Shown here: positions 34,915 through 46,269 of the stretch, piece after piece
Numbering within the stretch: the first letter of the stretch is position 1
Layout: every line of letters starts with the position of its first letter
From: Scalesia atractyloides
Lineage: Eukaryota; Streptophyta; Magnoliopsida; Asterales; Asteraceae
Assembly: GCA_947069175.1 (NCBI GenBank)
Contig: CAMTDV010000009.1
Span: 8,191,163 to 8,255,162 of the forward strand
DNA: 64,000 bases
Reading direction: 5' to 3'
Position numbers and translations under genes: made by a program
The notes under the pieces: generated by a model
Told to the model about the DNA's origin: nothing
Database searches by the model: none
Seen by the model: only the letters and a program-made list of their open reading frames with translations

Positions 34915-35060
34915 GACGGGTTGTATAGAGCTAGACGGGGCGTCTAAACCTATACGGGACGTCCAGACCCTTAAATTATGTGCCCGACATCCCACTCAGA
35001 GCCCCCTTGATTTCAGTGCCTGATGCCCCGTATAGCTCTAGACAAGACGTTTTGAGGGTG
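34915..35060. repeat. GTATAG/CTATACG repeats, probable MULE terminal remnant
   Basis: GTTGTATAGAGCTAGACGGG, CCTATACGGGACGTCC and CCCGTATAGCTCTAGAC resemble the repeats at 28385-28620 upstream of the MULE gene. Probably the remains of an end of a related element. Confidence 0.5.
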
Positions 35061-35720
35061 TGAGGCACTTGGGTGTGTGAATATGTAGAACCTATAATAT
35101 TGGGGTATATCAACATAAATAAGCTCATGAGCTCCCATAATTAACGCCGTAAACACAAACATGATTTTTAAGGAACAAACATACCAAGAAATCCGTAACT
35201 TTAAGTTAAAGTATTATTCGATTAAATACAAAAAAGCCATCATTCGTGTTGGTATCGTTTGTTGCCAAACATCCCAAGTGATTTAATGCTCCACTAGAGC
35301 GCGATCGGTCGACTCACTACTGAGCGGTTACAAATCGAGTCATGAATATATATATGATAGTTTTGTTGATCATATCAAATCCATTTAATACATTTAAATC
35401 TTGCTTATTACGAGATTTATTATCTAGTTAATTACTTGATTAATGACATTGTTTATTTAACGAGATTTATTAACTAGTTTCTTACTTTAGTAATGGCAAA
35501 AAAATTGTCTCAAACATTTTGTGAATGTGTGTATATGAACTTTGGGTTCATATTCGTGATATACAGGAAAAGAATCTCATATCACAAATAACTAAAAACT
35601 ATTGTTTCTATCAAATTGAGTGAGGAGAACTCTCTCCCATAAATAACTCTAATACCTTTCCAGAGAACAAGAACACCATCGTATCATATCATACCTATAT
35701 TATATCATACCTGGTGCTAT
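35061..35720. other. No gene seen; possibly LTR-derived
   Basis: AT-rich with no open frame of interest. The part 35560-35715 (repeated ATATCATAC phrases before a CTGGTGCTATC sequence) has the look of an LTR end followed by a primer-binding region, but I could not pair it with a second LTR. Confidence 0.3.
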
Positions 35721-36715
35721 CTCGGGTACGAGAGTCACCTCTGACAGTACACATATTGTTCCGGTTGTTATACCCTAGGAGCCAGACCGTCTTAGAGGAG
35801 GCGCAGAATCTTTTTTAAGGGTCCTGTTAGGGCTGTAAACGAACCGAGTATTCTGCAAACAGTTCATGAACCGTTCGACGGGAAGTTCGTTTATGTTCGT
35901 TCGATTAGCTTAACGAGCGAACACAAAAAAAAAATTCGTTCGGTTAGCTTAGCGAGTGAACACGAACACAGTTCTCGTTCGTTCAACTGCATTCGTGAAC
36001 GTTCGGTAATATGTTCGGTTACGTTCATTCGTATTCGTTTGATTATATTAAAAAATAATAAATAATAAACATTTTATCTGAACATATTGAAAACTTAAAA
36101 CCCTATATTTTCTAAGTTAGCTAAAATTTGGACATTATAAGACAGTTTTGGGAATAATTATGTCTAAGTTAGTTAAACTTGATTCATCGTTTGGTGATGT
36201 AGTAGACTCATGTGCTTTGATTTATCATTTTATAGTTGTATTTAACTACTTATATCTAATGTTTAAGGATAACAATGTTTTTTTTTTTTTTTTCAAGTTA
36301 AATGTTTGATTGTTTTCGTTTTTATTTGCTTGCGTACGTTTGTGTTCGAGACCAGTAACTGTTCGTGAACAAATGAATTTTCTTAACGAACGAACACGAA
36401 CATAAACTTATGTTCGGCATGTGTTCGTGAACAGTTCACGAACATGTTAATTTCCTTAACGAACGAACATGAACATGGCCTTGTTCGTGTTCGTTCGGTT
36501 CGTTTACAGCCCTAGGTCCCGTGTCAAACACGATCCTCAACCAAAACCGTCAACCACATTTATCTCGGGCACGAGAGCCATCTCTGACAGCACACATACT
36601 ATTCCGGTTGTTGTACCCTAGGAGACAGACCGTCTTAGAGGAGGCGCAAAATACTTTTTAAGAGTCCCGTGTCAAACACAATCCTCAACCAAAACCGTCA
36701 ACCACATTTTGCTGG
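35721..36715. repeat. Tandem duplication of about 155 bp, first copy interrupted by a hAT element
   Basis: 35721-35827 continued by 36515-36563 matches 36564-36715: both contain CTCGGG[T/C]ACGAGAG, GACCGTCTTAGAGGAGGCGC and AAACCGTCAACCACATTT. The second, uninterrupted copy shows what the first looked like before the insertion. Confidence 0.92.
35820..36522. mobile_element. hAT-type non-autonomous element 1 (GTTCG-rich), 687 bp
   Basis: 35828-36514 has perfect 20-bp terminal inverted repeats TAGGGCTGTAAACGAACCGA. The 8-bp flanks GGTCCTGT (35820-35827) and GGTCCCGT (36515-36522) are the target duplication with one change. Both ends are rich in GTTCG/CGAAC subterminal motifs; the middle is AT-rich and non-coding. 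8-bp duplications and TAGGG ends fit the hAT superfamily. Confidence 0.93.
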
Positions 36716-37200
36716 TCTTGAAGCCGAGTTTTAACAAGAATGTGCGGTTGAAGTTTTCCAAAGTCATCGGCTTCAATAAAGATTGGTACAATTTATTTGT
36801 AATTTTATTCTTTTATTTAGCGTTTGTCTCTGGTACTGTAAGTTGTCAAGAAATGGTAAACCGGTACTTTATTCAACTTCCAGTCAAGAAACAAATCACA
36901 ATTATACATAAATCAACATCAATACAATATGTAATCAAAACTCTCACTAAGATCAAAACAGGAAGCAAGAACTCTACAAAATGTAGAATAATAAACAACC
37001 CTAGATTCAGTAAAACGAGAGAGATTAGACCACAAAGAATAAAAGATCTCACTGAAACATTAACAAGACTACTGGAAGATGATCAGATCTCCTTATATAA
37101 TAATAACCCACAACACATGATTTGACCCGGATCCTGACCAGCTGCACACTTAACTGCTTCCAGCACAACGCTTAATAGCCAATTATCCTGTTAATCAACA
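36716..37200. other. Unassigned open stretch, probably LTR-type sequence
   Basis: An open frame 36709-37125 (138 residues, plus strand) has a hydrophobic stretch near residue 30 and is lysine/threonine-rich after that. I recognise no family, and its start overlaps the end of the tandem duplication, which argues against a gene. The sequence continues on the far side of the hAT element (38573 onward), so it was one unit before that insertion. Confidence 0.3.
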
Positions 37201-38572
37201 TTCTGACCTAGAGATGGGCATAAAAACCGGTTCCGAACCCGAACCGGTAGAACCGAACTGGAACCGGTTTCCAGTTCCTACCCGACATTAAGTAGAACCG
37301 GTTCCGGGTTCAAAATATCCGTTGGTTCCAACCCGGTTCCACAATTTTACCATTTGAATCGGGTAGTAACCGGTTCCTAACCGTACCGGTTCCTACCCGT
37401 ACCCGGTTTCACTAGTACCCGGTTCCATCAGTACCCGGAAATGCAGTTCTAGAAGGAACCGGTTATTACCGTTAAAATGTTACCGTTGGAACCGGTTATA
37501 GCCGAAAAAGTGGAGACTAACGATTCGGACGACGATTGTACCGAGGTACCCGCACCTAAGAGAAACTCATCGGAAAGTGTTGCACCTGCCACTAGTAAAC
37601 GATCAAAGAAATAAAATCTTACTGGAACCGGTTCTGAGTAATTTTTATTTTTTTTTTGTAACCGGTTAATTTTTTGTTTTTTAATTTTAACCGATTATTG
37701 TTACTATTTTTATTTATCAATGTAACTAATAATAAAAATAAAAAATAACAAACACAATAGAAAGAAACATTACACAAACTTTATTAAAACACCAAACCAA
37801 ACGGGTTACATCAAACATTTGAAAAACCGGTGCCGGAACCTTCTCCCGTCTCATTTTTCTTTGCCTTCGTCACTGGGCAATGCCGCTCAGTGTGTTTCTT
37901 AAGGGTTGAGTTGGCTGCGGCCTTCATAAATTTTCCGCAAGCTTTGCATCTAGCCATCTCGTGGCTGTCGGACATTAGACAAAGATAAAAATTCTTCCAT
38001 ATAGCTGGGTTTCTTTTCGTCTCTAAGACCGTAACAACTTCTTCGTTGCATGCCATAGGTATTTTGCAAGATTTTAGAAGATGATTGAGTTTGTAAGTTG
38101 ATGATGGTGAGTGTTAAGTTTTGAAATGGTAAGTAGGGAGGGGTTTATATAAAAAAAAAACCGATTTCGACTGCCAGGAACCGGTTCCCAACGGTAACAT
38201 TTATCAGGAACCGGTTCTGAACAGTAAAAAGTCAGGTTTTAGTGTCAGGAACCGGCAGTAAAAAGTCAGGTTTTACTGTCAGGAACCGATTCTGAACAGT
38301 AAAAGTCAGGTTTTCGACTGTCAGGAACCGGTTCTGAACAGTAAAAAGTCGGGTTTTCGACTGTCAGGAACCGGTTCCACACCATACCCGGTTCCATAAT
38401 ACCCGTACCCGGTTCTACACGGTTCCATATTCTTGGGTGTGAACCCGGGTAGGAACTGGACCCGGTTCCACACCATACCCGGTTCCAATGACATCCAAGC
38501 AGAACCGGGTCTGGGTTTTGAACCGGTTCCGGGTAATAATAAAACCCGATTATGCCCATCTCTATTATGACC
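37201..38572. mobile_element. hAT-type element 2 (AACCGG-rich) with BED zinc-finger remnant, 1356 bp
   Basis: 37209-38564 has terminal repeats TAGAGATGGGCATAA and 8-bp flanks TTCTGACC (37201-37208) and TTATGACC (38565-38572), 7 of 8 identical. Dense AACCGGTTCC and ACCCGG motifs fill 37230-37480 and 38160-38540. The interior keeps a BED-finger fragment on the minus strand and a short acidic, lysine-ended frame on the plus strand (37477-37614, ending KRSKK). The transposase catalytic core is gone. Confidence 0.9.
37811..38056 (-). pseudogene. BED-type zinc finger, N-terminal fragment of a hAT transposase
   Basis: 81 residues starting MACNEEVVTVLETKRNPAIW. CKACGKFMKAAANSTLKKH followed by ERHC gives the Cys-x2-Cys ... 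His-x-Cys/His pattern of BED fingers, which bind transposon ends; WKNFYL before it is also typical. It stops at 37811, so only the DNA-binding part is left. It could still compete for subterminal sites if expressed; that is inference. Confidence 0.75.
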
Positions 38573-39068
38573 TCCATCCAGCAGCCCATTTAGCACAGCA
38601 ACCAGCCCATTACTCAGCAGAAGCCCAGTCACATAGTGTATTAAAACAAAACAATATGAAATAATTAGTTTGTAATCTAACTGGAAATAAAAGAGTATAC
38701 TTTCAACAGTAGTAGTCGAATTTCCCTCAAATAACCAGAGTCTCGTTCTTATTTATTATATATTTTGTAGCATATGTTCTAAAAAAGTGAACCTAGTTTC
38801 TACATTTTCAAATCCATCAAATTTGAATTCTGATTATTAGATTTCAATTCCTTTATCAAAATATCATGCAGACCAAACGGTACTTAATGCTTGTAAAAAA
38901 TCGAATTCAATTATTTCATCTTAAAAAAATAATTACTTAAAATAGCCTGGCAAAGAAATTAAAATATGGGTACTCAGTTAACTTAGATTACACGATTTAG
39001 AAGATTCCAATTAGCAAATTCATTTATTTCACTTCATAAATCATGCAATCACATTATATCCTTGTTCC
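38573..39068. other. No gene seen
   Basis: AT-rich; the first 150 bp appear to continue the unit interrupted by hAT element 2. An AATAAA on the minus strand near 39022 could serve the secretory-protein gene that ends at 39069. Confidence 0.4.
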
Positions 39069-39794
39069 CTATTTAACCCCTGGATATTTAGCCTTGTAAT
39101 CTTTCCACAATTGCTCTACGGGCTTTCCTGTTATGTTTTTAAAAAACAATACGTTGTAAGTCTTCCTCATCATATTGTTAAGCTTTGCCACGAACCCTGG
39201 AACAAGCCCATCACAATACTCGAGAAAACGGGCTGTGGTATCATACCCCGTGTCCCATCCATCCCTGGAACCGGGCTTCTTAAACCCTGGTGGGGCGTAA
39301 TTAGCTTTGAGAATTGTGTAATCTGCGATCCCTTCTAGTAAATATGAAGGGGCCTTCTTCTCAGCATCCCATTGGAAAACATGGGTCATTTCATGGTACA
39401 AAAGGGACGTAAATCCCCATTTCAAGGTGTTTGGCCCCGTGTACGTGGCCAAATAATTCACATAACATTAATCTTATCACCGCCCCAAGTGATTGCTTCG
39501 TCTCCTTTGAAATCTGTGATGAAAACTCGAATAGTATCTACGGGTTTTCTTTCAGCTGGGGTGTTTTGTTTCAAGATGGTGGACCATATAAAGGTGTTGA
39601 TCTGACCCTTATTTGTGTAGTGTACGAAACTCCGCCAATAACTGTGTGGAATTTTTCGACGCCCCAATTGTCTTGTCGTTCGGGCCTTTTGGCGGGGCCT
39701 TATCCACAATCAGCTCGTACTTCACGGCGGATATTTCATTGAAAGAGAACAAGAAAATTAGGAGAGTACACAGGAAAATGGGAAGGGAAGCCAT
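39069..39794 (-). pseudogene. Plant basic secretory protein (BSP, peptidase-like), frameshifted
   Basis: N-terminus MASLPIFLCTLLIFLFSFNE is a clear signal peptide. The family core follows: FIWSTILKQNTPAERKPVDT, WGFTSLLYHEMTHVFQWD with the HEMTH zinc-binding signature, LLEGIADYTILKANYAPPGF, and GYDTTARFLEYC. Length (about 240 residues over three frames) matches the family, linked to apoplastic defence. Two frame breaks spoil it: one near 39615-39640 and one base missing near 39466. Reading frames are otherwise clean, so it is a recent pseudogene or carries sequencing errors. TATA-like sequence is at 39840-39850. Confidence 0.88.
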
Positions 39795-40388
39795 GGATAT
39801 ACTTGTTCAAGGTGCATGATCTCTACAAATCATGCATATGCATATATATACACACCATTACAGATATATACAATTGCAAATGTATAGATTGTTTATCTTA
39901 TTTATGTGCATTCTGTTGCACTCTTTCTAAGGAATAGCTAAATGTGTAGATAGTTTTTGCTAAATACAGCAACCCGGGTTTGAAATATTTTTATTTAGAT
40001 AATCGTAATTTCGTAAGTATACACTAGCTAACAACAAACGTCTGGGTGAAATTTTAACAAGAAATTTAGTGCGGGATCTAAACCAAAATTTTAGAGGTAA
40101 CGTTTAAACTTTTTTATGTTTTTACCTTACTTTAATAAAATGTAAACGCTCAAAGTTAGTGTTTACAACTTAATTTAAACAGAACAAACCAACGTTGTTT
40201 AGTGGGTCGGAACGGATTATCAAGCAACTAGGGTGGACAGCACACCGTCGACCATCCTGTCATGTCCAGACCAACTCCATGTACTTTTGGAACTTTGTAA
40301 ATAAAAAATAGAAAACAATGGGATACAAGTTCTAGTGGAAAATGTAGGTTTTAAATAAGAAGCGTTTCCGACACGACACATATTCATA
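39795..40388. other. Upstream region of the secretory-protein gene, no gene seen
   Basis: The promoter would lie in the first few hundred bases (TATATATA near 39842). The rest is AT-rich; nothing else recognised. Confidence 0.4.
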
Positions 40389-40923
40389 CCCAAGATTAGG
40401 GATGGGATTGTATACCCATACCGTACCGTACGAAATACCGGTACCGAATTTGAAAAAAACTGAGTACCCCAATACCGTACCAAATATATAGGTACGAGTA
40501 CGGGTACAGTATTTTCGGTACAGTACCCGTTTTGGTACCATTTTGTTTTTATAAAGTTTTTGAGCACTCGTACGGGTACTAAATAGGTAAAATTGACATG
40601 AGTACCAATATAATACGAGTACCAAATATGTAACTAAAATTGGTACGAGTACCAATATGATACAGGTACCGTACAGGTAAAATCAATAAAATTATTATAA
40701 ATACCATAATACGAAATAAAACATAATATAAAAAAACTTTTAAAAGTCTATATAACACTCGTTACCAGTACCCGTTTTTACCCGTACCCGTACCATACCG
40801 AAAGTACCAAATACCAAAACCAATAAAAATGGGTACCGATACATGTACCGAATACCTAAAATCAGTATAGATACAGGTACGAATACAGGTATTTAGAAAA
40901 AAAAGCCCATCCCTACTCAAGAT
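40389..40923. mobile_element. hAT-type non-autonomous element 3 (GTACC-rich), 519 bp
   Basis: 40397-40915 starts TAGGGATGGG and ends CCCATCCCTA; flanks CCCAAGAT (40389-40396) and CTCAAGAT (40916-40923) match at 7 of 8. The interior is filled with GTACC/GGTAC motifs in both orientations. Non-coding. Confidence 0.9.
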
Positions 40924-41174
40924 ACATCTGGTTTTAATCCACACAATTGTTGAGTGTAAAGTTAATTTAAGAGTGTAATAATTAACTTTTAACTTATTAT
41001 CAGTTACTCAAACTCCTATAACCAGAAGCAAACCTAGCTTACTCCAAAAGCAACTTTTGCTAGTAACACTTGGCTATCACCCAAGTGACAAGAGAATGTT
41101 CTTGAATTACTTGATTAACATTATTAGTTGATATGAATATGATTTTAATATTCATATACCCCTCCTATCTGTTT

Positions 41175-41607
41175 ATATATAGCAATGTTATAAAAATTGC
41201 CACTAGGCGGCGATTAGCATTAATCGCTAGTAGTCCAGTTACTGAGTAATTTTTTAAATCGGTCAATTAATAGACTAGGCCCGACTAGGCTAACTAAAAT
41301 CGATGATTCTAGTAAAAAACATGTATATTCCGGCCAAAACCTCTAAATTCTGGTCAGTTTCCAACAAAATCATATGAATTCCAACAATTAATCATGCATA
41401 CTTAAATAAATGAGTTAAGTAAGATTTGAAACCTAACTACTTAAAATATTTACCTATAAAATGTATATATGTATACATAAAATTGAAAATTACATATAAA
41501 AAACCCGATCCGATTAATCCTGATTAATACCGAGTAATCCCTAGTAGCGCAATTCCTCACTTCACCAGCCGACTAACGACTAACGATTATTCAACCTTGA
41601 TATATAG
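41175..41607. mobile_element. hAT-type non-autonomous element 4, 417 bp
   Basis: 41183-41599 starts CAATGTT and ends AACCTTG, flanked by an exact 8-bp duplication ATATATAG (41175-41182 and 41600-41607). GATTAATC and GATTAG-type motifs recur near both ends. Non-coding. The flank is itself TA-rich, so the match is slightly less informative than for the other elements. Confidence 0.75.
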
Positions 41608-41861
41608 AGAGATAAACTAAAAATGAATGTGGAAATAACCCTATGAATATTATGGCTTTTGTGAATATTCTTCGTCTTATAGCACCCAGTATATCTATAT
41701 AGTAGATCCCTAATTTGATATTTATTTTTCTATTTATTTTTTAATTAATAGAGTAACTCTTTTAGATCTAAAATTTCCTTTGTTATTTTTTAAACGAAAC
41801 TTCATGTACAAGGTTACTATACTTCATAAATCGGAGAGTCCCATATTGCCTAACTCCAGCC

Positions 41862-42175
41862 AAGCTATGTTTTCTTAGTCGGACCTATGCTGACTTCAGA
41901 GTTTAGCTTTTTATGGGTGTTCCCTCGGGAAATCATACCACCGGCTGCCACTTTACAGTAGTTATGCCACAACAAGAGCAGAAAACTCTTGTATAACACA
42001 CGGTTGAAGGAAAGCCCGAGTAGGCTCGAGAATCGAACTGACAACCTCACACAAGACCAAGACCAAGTCAAATCCTTCATTGCCTATATCCACCCCATAT
42101 ATGACAGTAGTGGGAATTGAATTTGATTCTCCGTTGGAAAACCCAAGCCTTTAACCACTAAGACACAAGTGGGAG
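41862..42175 (-). mobile_element. Probable SINE with two box-B-like sites
   Basis: Minus strand: box-A-like TTAGTGGTTAAAGG near the right end, then AATTCAATTCCC and, about 85 bp on, CAGTTCGATTCTCGAGCC. Two promoter-like heads suggest a composite or dimeric SINE. The far part (TTTTCTGCTCTTGTTGTGGC, then GATTTCCCGAGGGAACACCC) is unlike the SINE at 9368-9656. No target duplication was recognised. Confidence 0.55.
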
Positions 42176-42263
42176 GACTATATTTAAAACGTTAATCATG
42201 TGAATAAACCTTATTATCAATATCTATTAATAAGTGAATGGAATGAAAAGGAATTTAACAATA

Positions 42264-42920
42264 ATATTAACTAGGGTGTGCACGGTTTGGTTCGATTCAG
42301 TTCGGTTTTGGATAAAACCGAAATGTCGGTTTTCAGTTTTTGAAAACCGTTCGCTATATTTTCGATTTTTACACCGGTTCGGTTCATTTAAGTTATTTCG
42401 GGTTTTGGAACAAAATATGTAAGATTCCAAAAACAAAATGTATAATTTAAAATTTAAGGGTCTTTCTTATATGTTTACGTTTAGGTTATAACATTTAACA
42501 TTTTTAATTAATATTGTTCACAACCTAACATTCTAATCTATTTTTATGTTTCCCAAAGTTTTTATGAAGACATTTTATTTTATAATACTTTGAAGATTAT
42601 TTAATTTTTATATTAAATTTTGTTATTTGTTGTAGGTAATAAACATACATGTTAATGTTTTTATTATAAATGTGCAAAATTAATAATTTCTACTAACATG
42701 AGTTAAACACTTAAACAATTTAAACTTAAACATAAAAATATATGGACTAGACCGACAATAGTAACTTATCGGTTTGGTTCGGTTTATTTTGATTATTGAA
42801 ATGCTATCCGAAAATCGAACCGTCAGTTTTTGTTTCAGTTTGGTTATTTTGGTTTCCTTCTTTCGGATATTTCGGTTATGGTTTGATTATTTCGGTCTTT
42901 TGATCACCCCTAACATTAGC
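42264..42920. mobile_element. hAT-type non-autonomous element 5 (TTCGGTT-rich), 641 bp
   Basis: 42272-42912 starts TAGGGTG and ends CACCCCTA; flanks ATATTAAC and ACATTAGC agree at 6 of 8. Subterminal TTCGGTTTTGG and AACCGAAA motifs lie near both ends, with an AT-rich middle. Non-coding. Confidence 0.78.
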
Positions 42921-43280
42921 TACGTGAGAGGAAATTAATAGTAACATTAACGACGTGAGGTGAAACTATATTTCCCAAGCCACACCTCTTTTGCCACCAT
43001 GAGTCACGATCCAAACATTTATTCACCACGTGTTCATCCACTCTCTATTGATACACCAAGAAATGGTTTTTGAAAACCACCAAACCTGCCATTATTAGAC
43101 CTTCCGTACTCGAGCTTCATATGGCACCACATCCACCCAAACGCTCCATAGCGCCCAGGAACACCACCCTCACAACGCTATAGATTCGAAATCTTGATTC
43201 TCGTGAAGTACATAATGGGGTGATGTTGGGCTTTTCAGAAAGAAGACCGTTGTTCAATGGTCATATTAAAAAAATTATTT

Positions 43281-43345
43281 CTATCTATCTCTCTCTCTCT
43301 CTCTATATTATATATATATGTATGTATATGTATATGTATATATAT
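43281..43345. repeat. (CT)n/(TA)n/(TATG)n compound microsatellite
   Basis: CTCTCTCTCTCT passes into TATATATA and then GTATATGTATATG, just upstream of the Harbinger reading frame. Confidence 0.95.
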
Positions 43346-44374
43346 GTAAACTCCACACAAAACCCATTCTACACCCAATCAACTCACCAAATACACTTTT
43401 TACAAAAACTCTCCTTACCACAATGTCTTCGCCTCCATTAGAATATTCGTTCATCAATCTATACCAAAGATTTTTTTCTTACGAAGAAGTTACGATTGTG
43501 TGTTGCTTCGCGATTAACGCCTTGCAACTTGTTAATCGTTCTCCCCCGCGCCTGATCTTGAGGAGGGAATATGTTGTGTGAGATCGTGTAGCCACGAATG
43601 ATTGTTAAATGAAAGATTATTTCGATCCTACACCGTTTCGCGGCCCGGATGTTTATAGGCGTCGATTTCAGACGAGCAAAAGGTTATTATTGCGCATTAA
43701 CGAAGATTTGCAGGGTAATTATGACTACTTTAAGCAAACAATCGACGCGAGTGGATGTCTAGGATTCACCTCAATTCAAACGTTAACTTCCGTGTTACGT
43801 ATACTCGCCTACAGAAACACATACGACATCAATGGCGAGTATTTGAAGATGGCGGAGAAAACAACTCGCGATACCTTGGAACTCTGCTACGATATATTTA
43901 CTTATGCTTATATATATAATTTCAATTTATAGTACAATGAAGTTACAAAAAATAAATTACGGTATATACACATAATTTTTAATTTTTGGGTGTACGCCGA
44001 TTATATGGAAAATTGATGGGTGTCGAGCGTGATATGATTTTGTTAATATTTTAAGTCCGTTTTACGCATTAGTCGAGTTTTAAATTTATAAAACACGATA
44101 TTGTACTAATACTAAACACACACTAGGGCAAGTGTACCCATCGCGAGCGTAATATAGTGTTGGTAAGATACCAAGGTCGTCCACGGACACAAGAGCTTTT
44201 AATACCGGTTTATCGTCAACGTCTAATCGATACAAATTTTTGATAAATGTTTTGAAAGAAAAATAAACATAAAAATAAAAAGATAAAAAAATGTTGGATC
44301 CAACTCCTCTTTTATGTACCCTTTGATGATTTTCGCACTTTTGGATTTTTTAAGAGATTCTTTTAGTTATAGTA

Positions 44375-44574
44375 GTAGGGCCCTCTTTTGAAGGTGACGT
44401 TACCCTCGGCCAAGTGGTTTGAGTCAGCAGTGATACAATCCCAAGAGGCCGGAATATTGAAAGACAATTAAGTAAGTTATTAATGAGAAAAGTGGTAGGC
44501 CCCTCTTTTGAAGGTGACGTTACTCTCAGCCAAGTGGTTTGAGTCAGCAAGGATACAATCCCAAGAGGCCGGTT
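44375..44574. repeat. 120-bp tandem repeat, two copies
   Basis: GTAGGGCCCTCTTTTGAAGG at 44375 recurs as GTAGGCCCCTCTTTTGAAGG at 44495. Both copies contain GCCAAGTGGTTTGAGTCAGC and end in CAATCCCAAGAGGCCGG. It lies within the LTR-type insertion. Confidence 0.93.
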
Positions 44575-45150
44575 AATATATTAATAGTAATTTACATATG
44601 AGGGGTTCAAGCCATTCGCACCCCCGCCATCCAATACCATAGGGCATTGAAGGAGGTCCTAGTAAGCTTGAACCAAGTCCTCGCAGGATCTATACACTGA
44701 ACGAGACAAGAACTTTACCAAACCACCCTTCTGTCATACCCCAACCCGCAGCGGAAAAAGGTGATCGGGGCATGATTGGGTTTTCATCAAAGCTCATGAC
44801 ATTTATTATAATGTTTCATATTTATTATTACAATTTAAAGGAGATCATACAATCAAATCATACAAGTACAACATGTTCTATACATCTTTCTAGACTTCAT
44901 TATTTTTCTTCTAAGGCAATTTACTATGTGTTCCTTGCTTCATCCTGTCCACCTGTATCATGTGTAAAAATGGTTTTTGGGTCAACAAAAAGTTGGCGAG
45001 TGAACCTTGTTAAAAACATTTGATATTGATTTCTCATTGTATTTAATATGGAAAAATTTGTGCAATAATCATATGTGAGCAAACGTATATAATCAAACAA
45101 ACAATAACAAACCACCTTGCATGAGTATATGACATGAATGATAATGTATA

Positions 45151-45330
45151 TGTTGGCAACGTCACGTTCCGCTCATAGGTAATGGGGAACGGACGGCCTA
45201 TGATGATGTATGTGCGATCAAGGCTCAATCAAACGGAGCCGATCGTATGTTGGCAACGCCACGTTCCGCTCATAGGTAATGGGGAACGGTTCCGCTCATA
45301 GGTAATGGGGAACAGACAAGCCTATGATGA
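45151..45330. repeat. Minisatellite in LTR copy B
   Basis: TGTTGGCAACG begins units at 45151 and 45248 (97-bp step). A shorter segment CCGCTCATAGGTAATGGGGA appears three times. It takes a place comparable to the 58/48-bp array in copy A but shares no sequence with it. Confidence 0.88.
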
Positions 45331-45854
45331 TGTATGTACTGAAAATGATAAATTTAATCTAAACATTAACCACACAAACAATTGATACATATTGGATATA
45401 CATTTGATCATGGATATGATGGATGCACAAGTGTTTAAATGTAATAAATAATAAGCGACACATGATACACCCCAAAATGTGATTAAAACGGGGAATTGGT
45501 AGAGATTCACTCATAGTGGTTGCGTTTCTTGGATTGATGATGAATGCACACGAATTTGGATTTAACCACGAGAGGAACTAACCTAAATAATAACATAGTG
45601 GTTCGGTAAACAAATGGATTTTATTTGAGATTAATAATTTTAATTCATAACCTTAATAGGATTTCTAGATTTATTTTTGTGAGTTTAAGGACACTTTCTA
45701 ACTTTAAAAATATTATATTTAAGTATTTTTAATTGATTTTTAAATTAAATAAATAAATAAAAAAATATAAAAATGTTGACTTTTTGACTTTGACCGTTGA
45801 CCGACCGTTGACCGTTGACCGGACCGTTGACCGGTCGGACCGTGTTTATTATAT

Positions 45855-46269
45855 GCGCTGAGTGAGGTTCGAACTCGTGACCTCCCGTACGCGTGCATGC
45901 AGCTCTATCAACTGAGCTACGTGTCTAACCCGAAATATTTCTGTTTTTAATTATACTTATATACTATTTAGATTTATCCAAAAATCATTTATTTTAAAAA
46001 GAATTTTAATTATATCGAACCGGTGCGCATGATGAGTTTCGAACCCGTGACCTGTGGTTTAACTTTGCACACAGTCCACCGCTGGACTGTGTGTCTAACC
46101 TGTTTAAAATACTTGTTTTTATTAATCTTATATACTAACTGAAAGGTTCCGTATTTGGGTTTTGTAAAAAGGTTTGAATATTGTGACGAATCGGAACAAG
46201 AACAGACTCGAACTCGGTATCTCTATGTTTCAAATGCACACGTCCACCGCTGGACTGTGTGTCTAACCC
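45855..46269 (-). repeat. Three tandem tRNA-like modules in LTR copy B
   Basis: Modules at 46201-46269, 46022-46101 and 45855-45931 on the minus strand. They show GTTAGACACACAGTCCAGCG-type heads, and the last has GTAGCTCAGTTGATAGAGCT with box-B-like GAGTTCGAACC. Order and about 170-bp spacing equal those in copy A. A fourth, antisense module lies at 47141-47203. Confidence 0.8.

Noticed and set aside
36709..37125. 138-residue open frame with a hydrophobic segment
   Set aside because: Starts inside a tandem duplication, no homology recognised, and the surrounding sequence is transposon-like.
42913..42960. Longer target duplication after hAT element 5
   Set aside because: The ACATTAGCTACGTGAG / ACATTAACGACGTGAG similarity is a small tandem duplication of the flank and does not recur on the left side.
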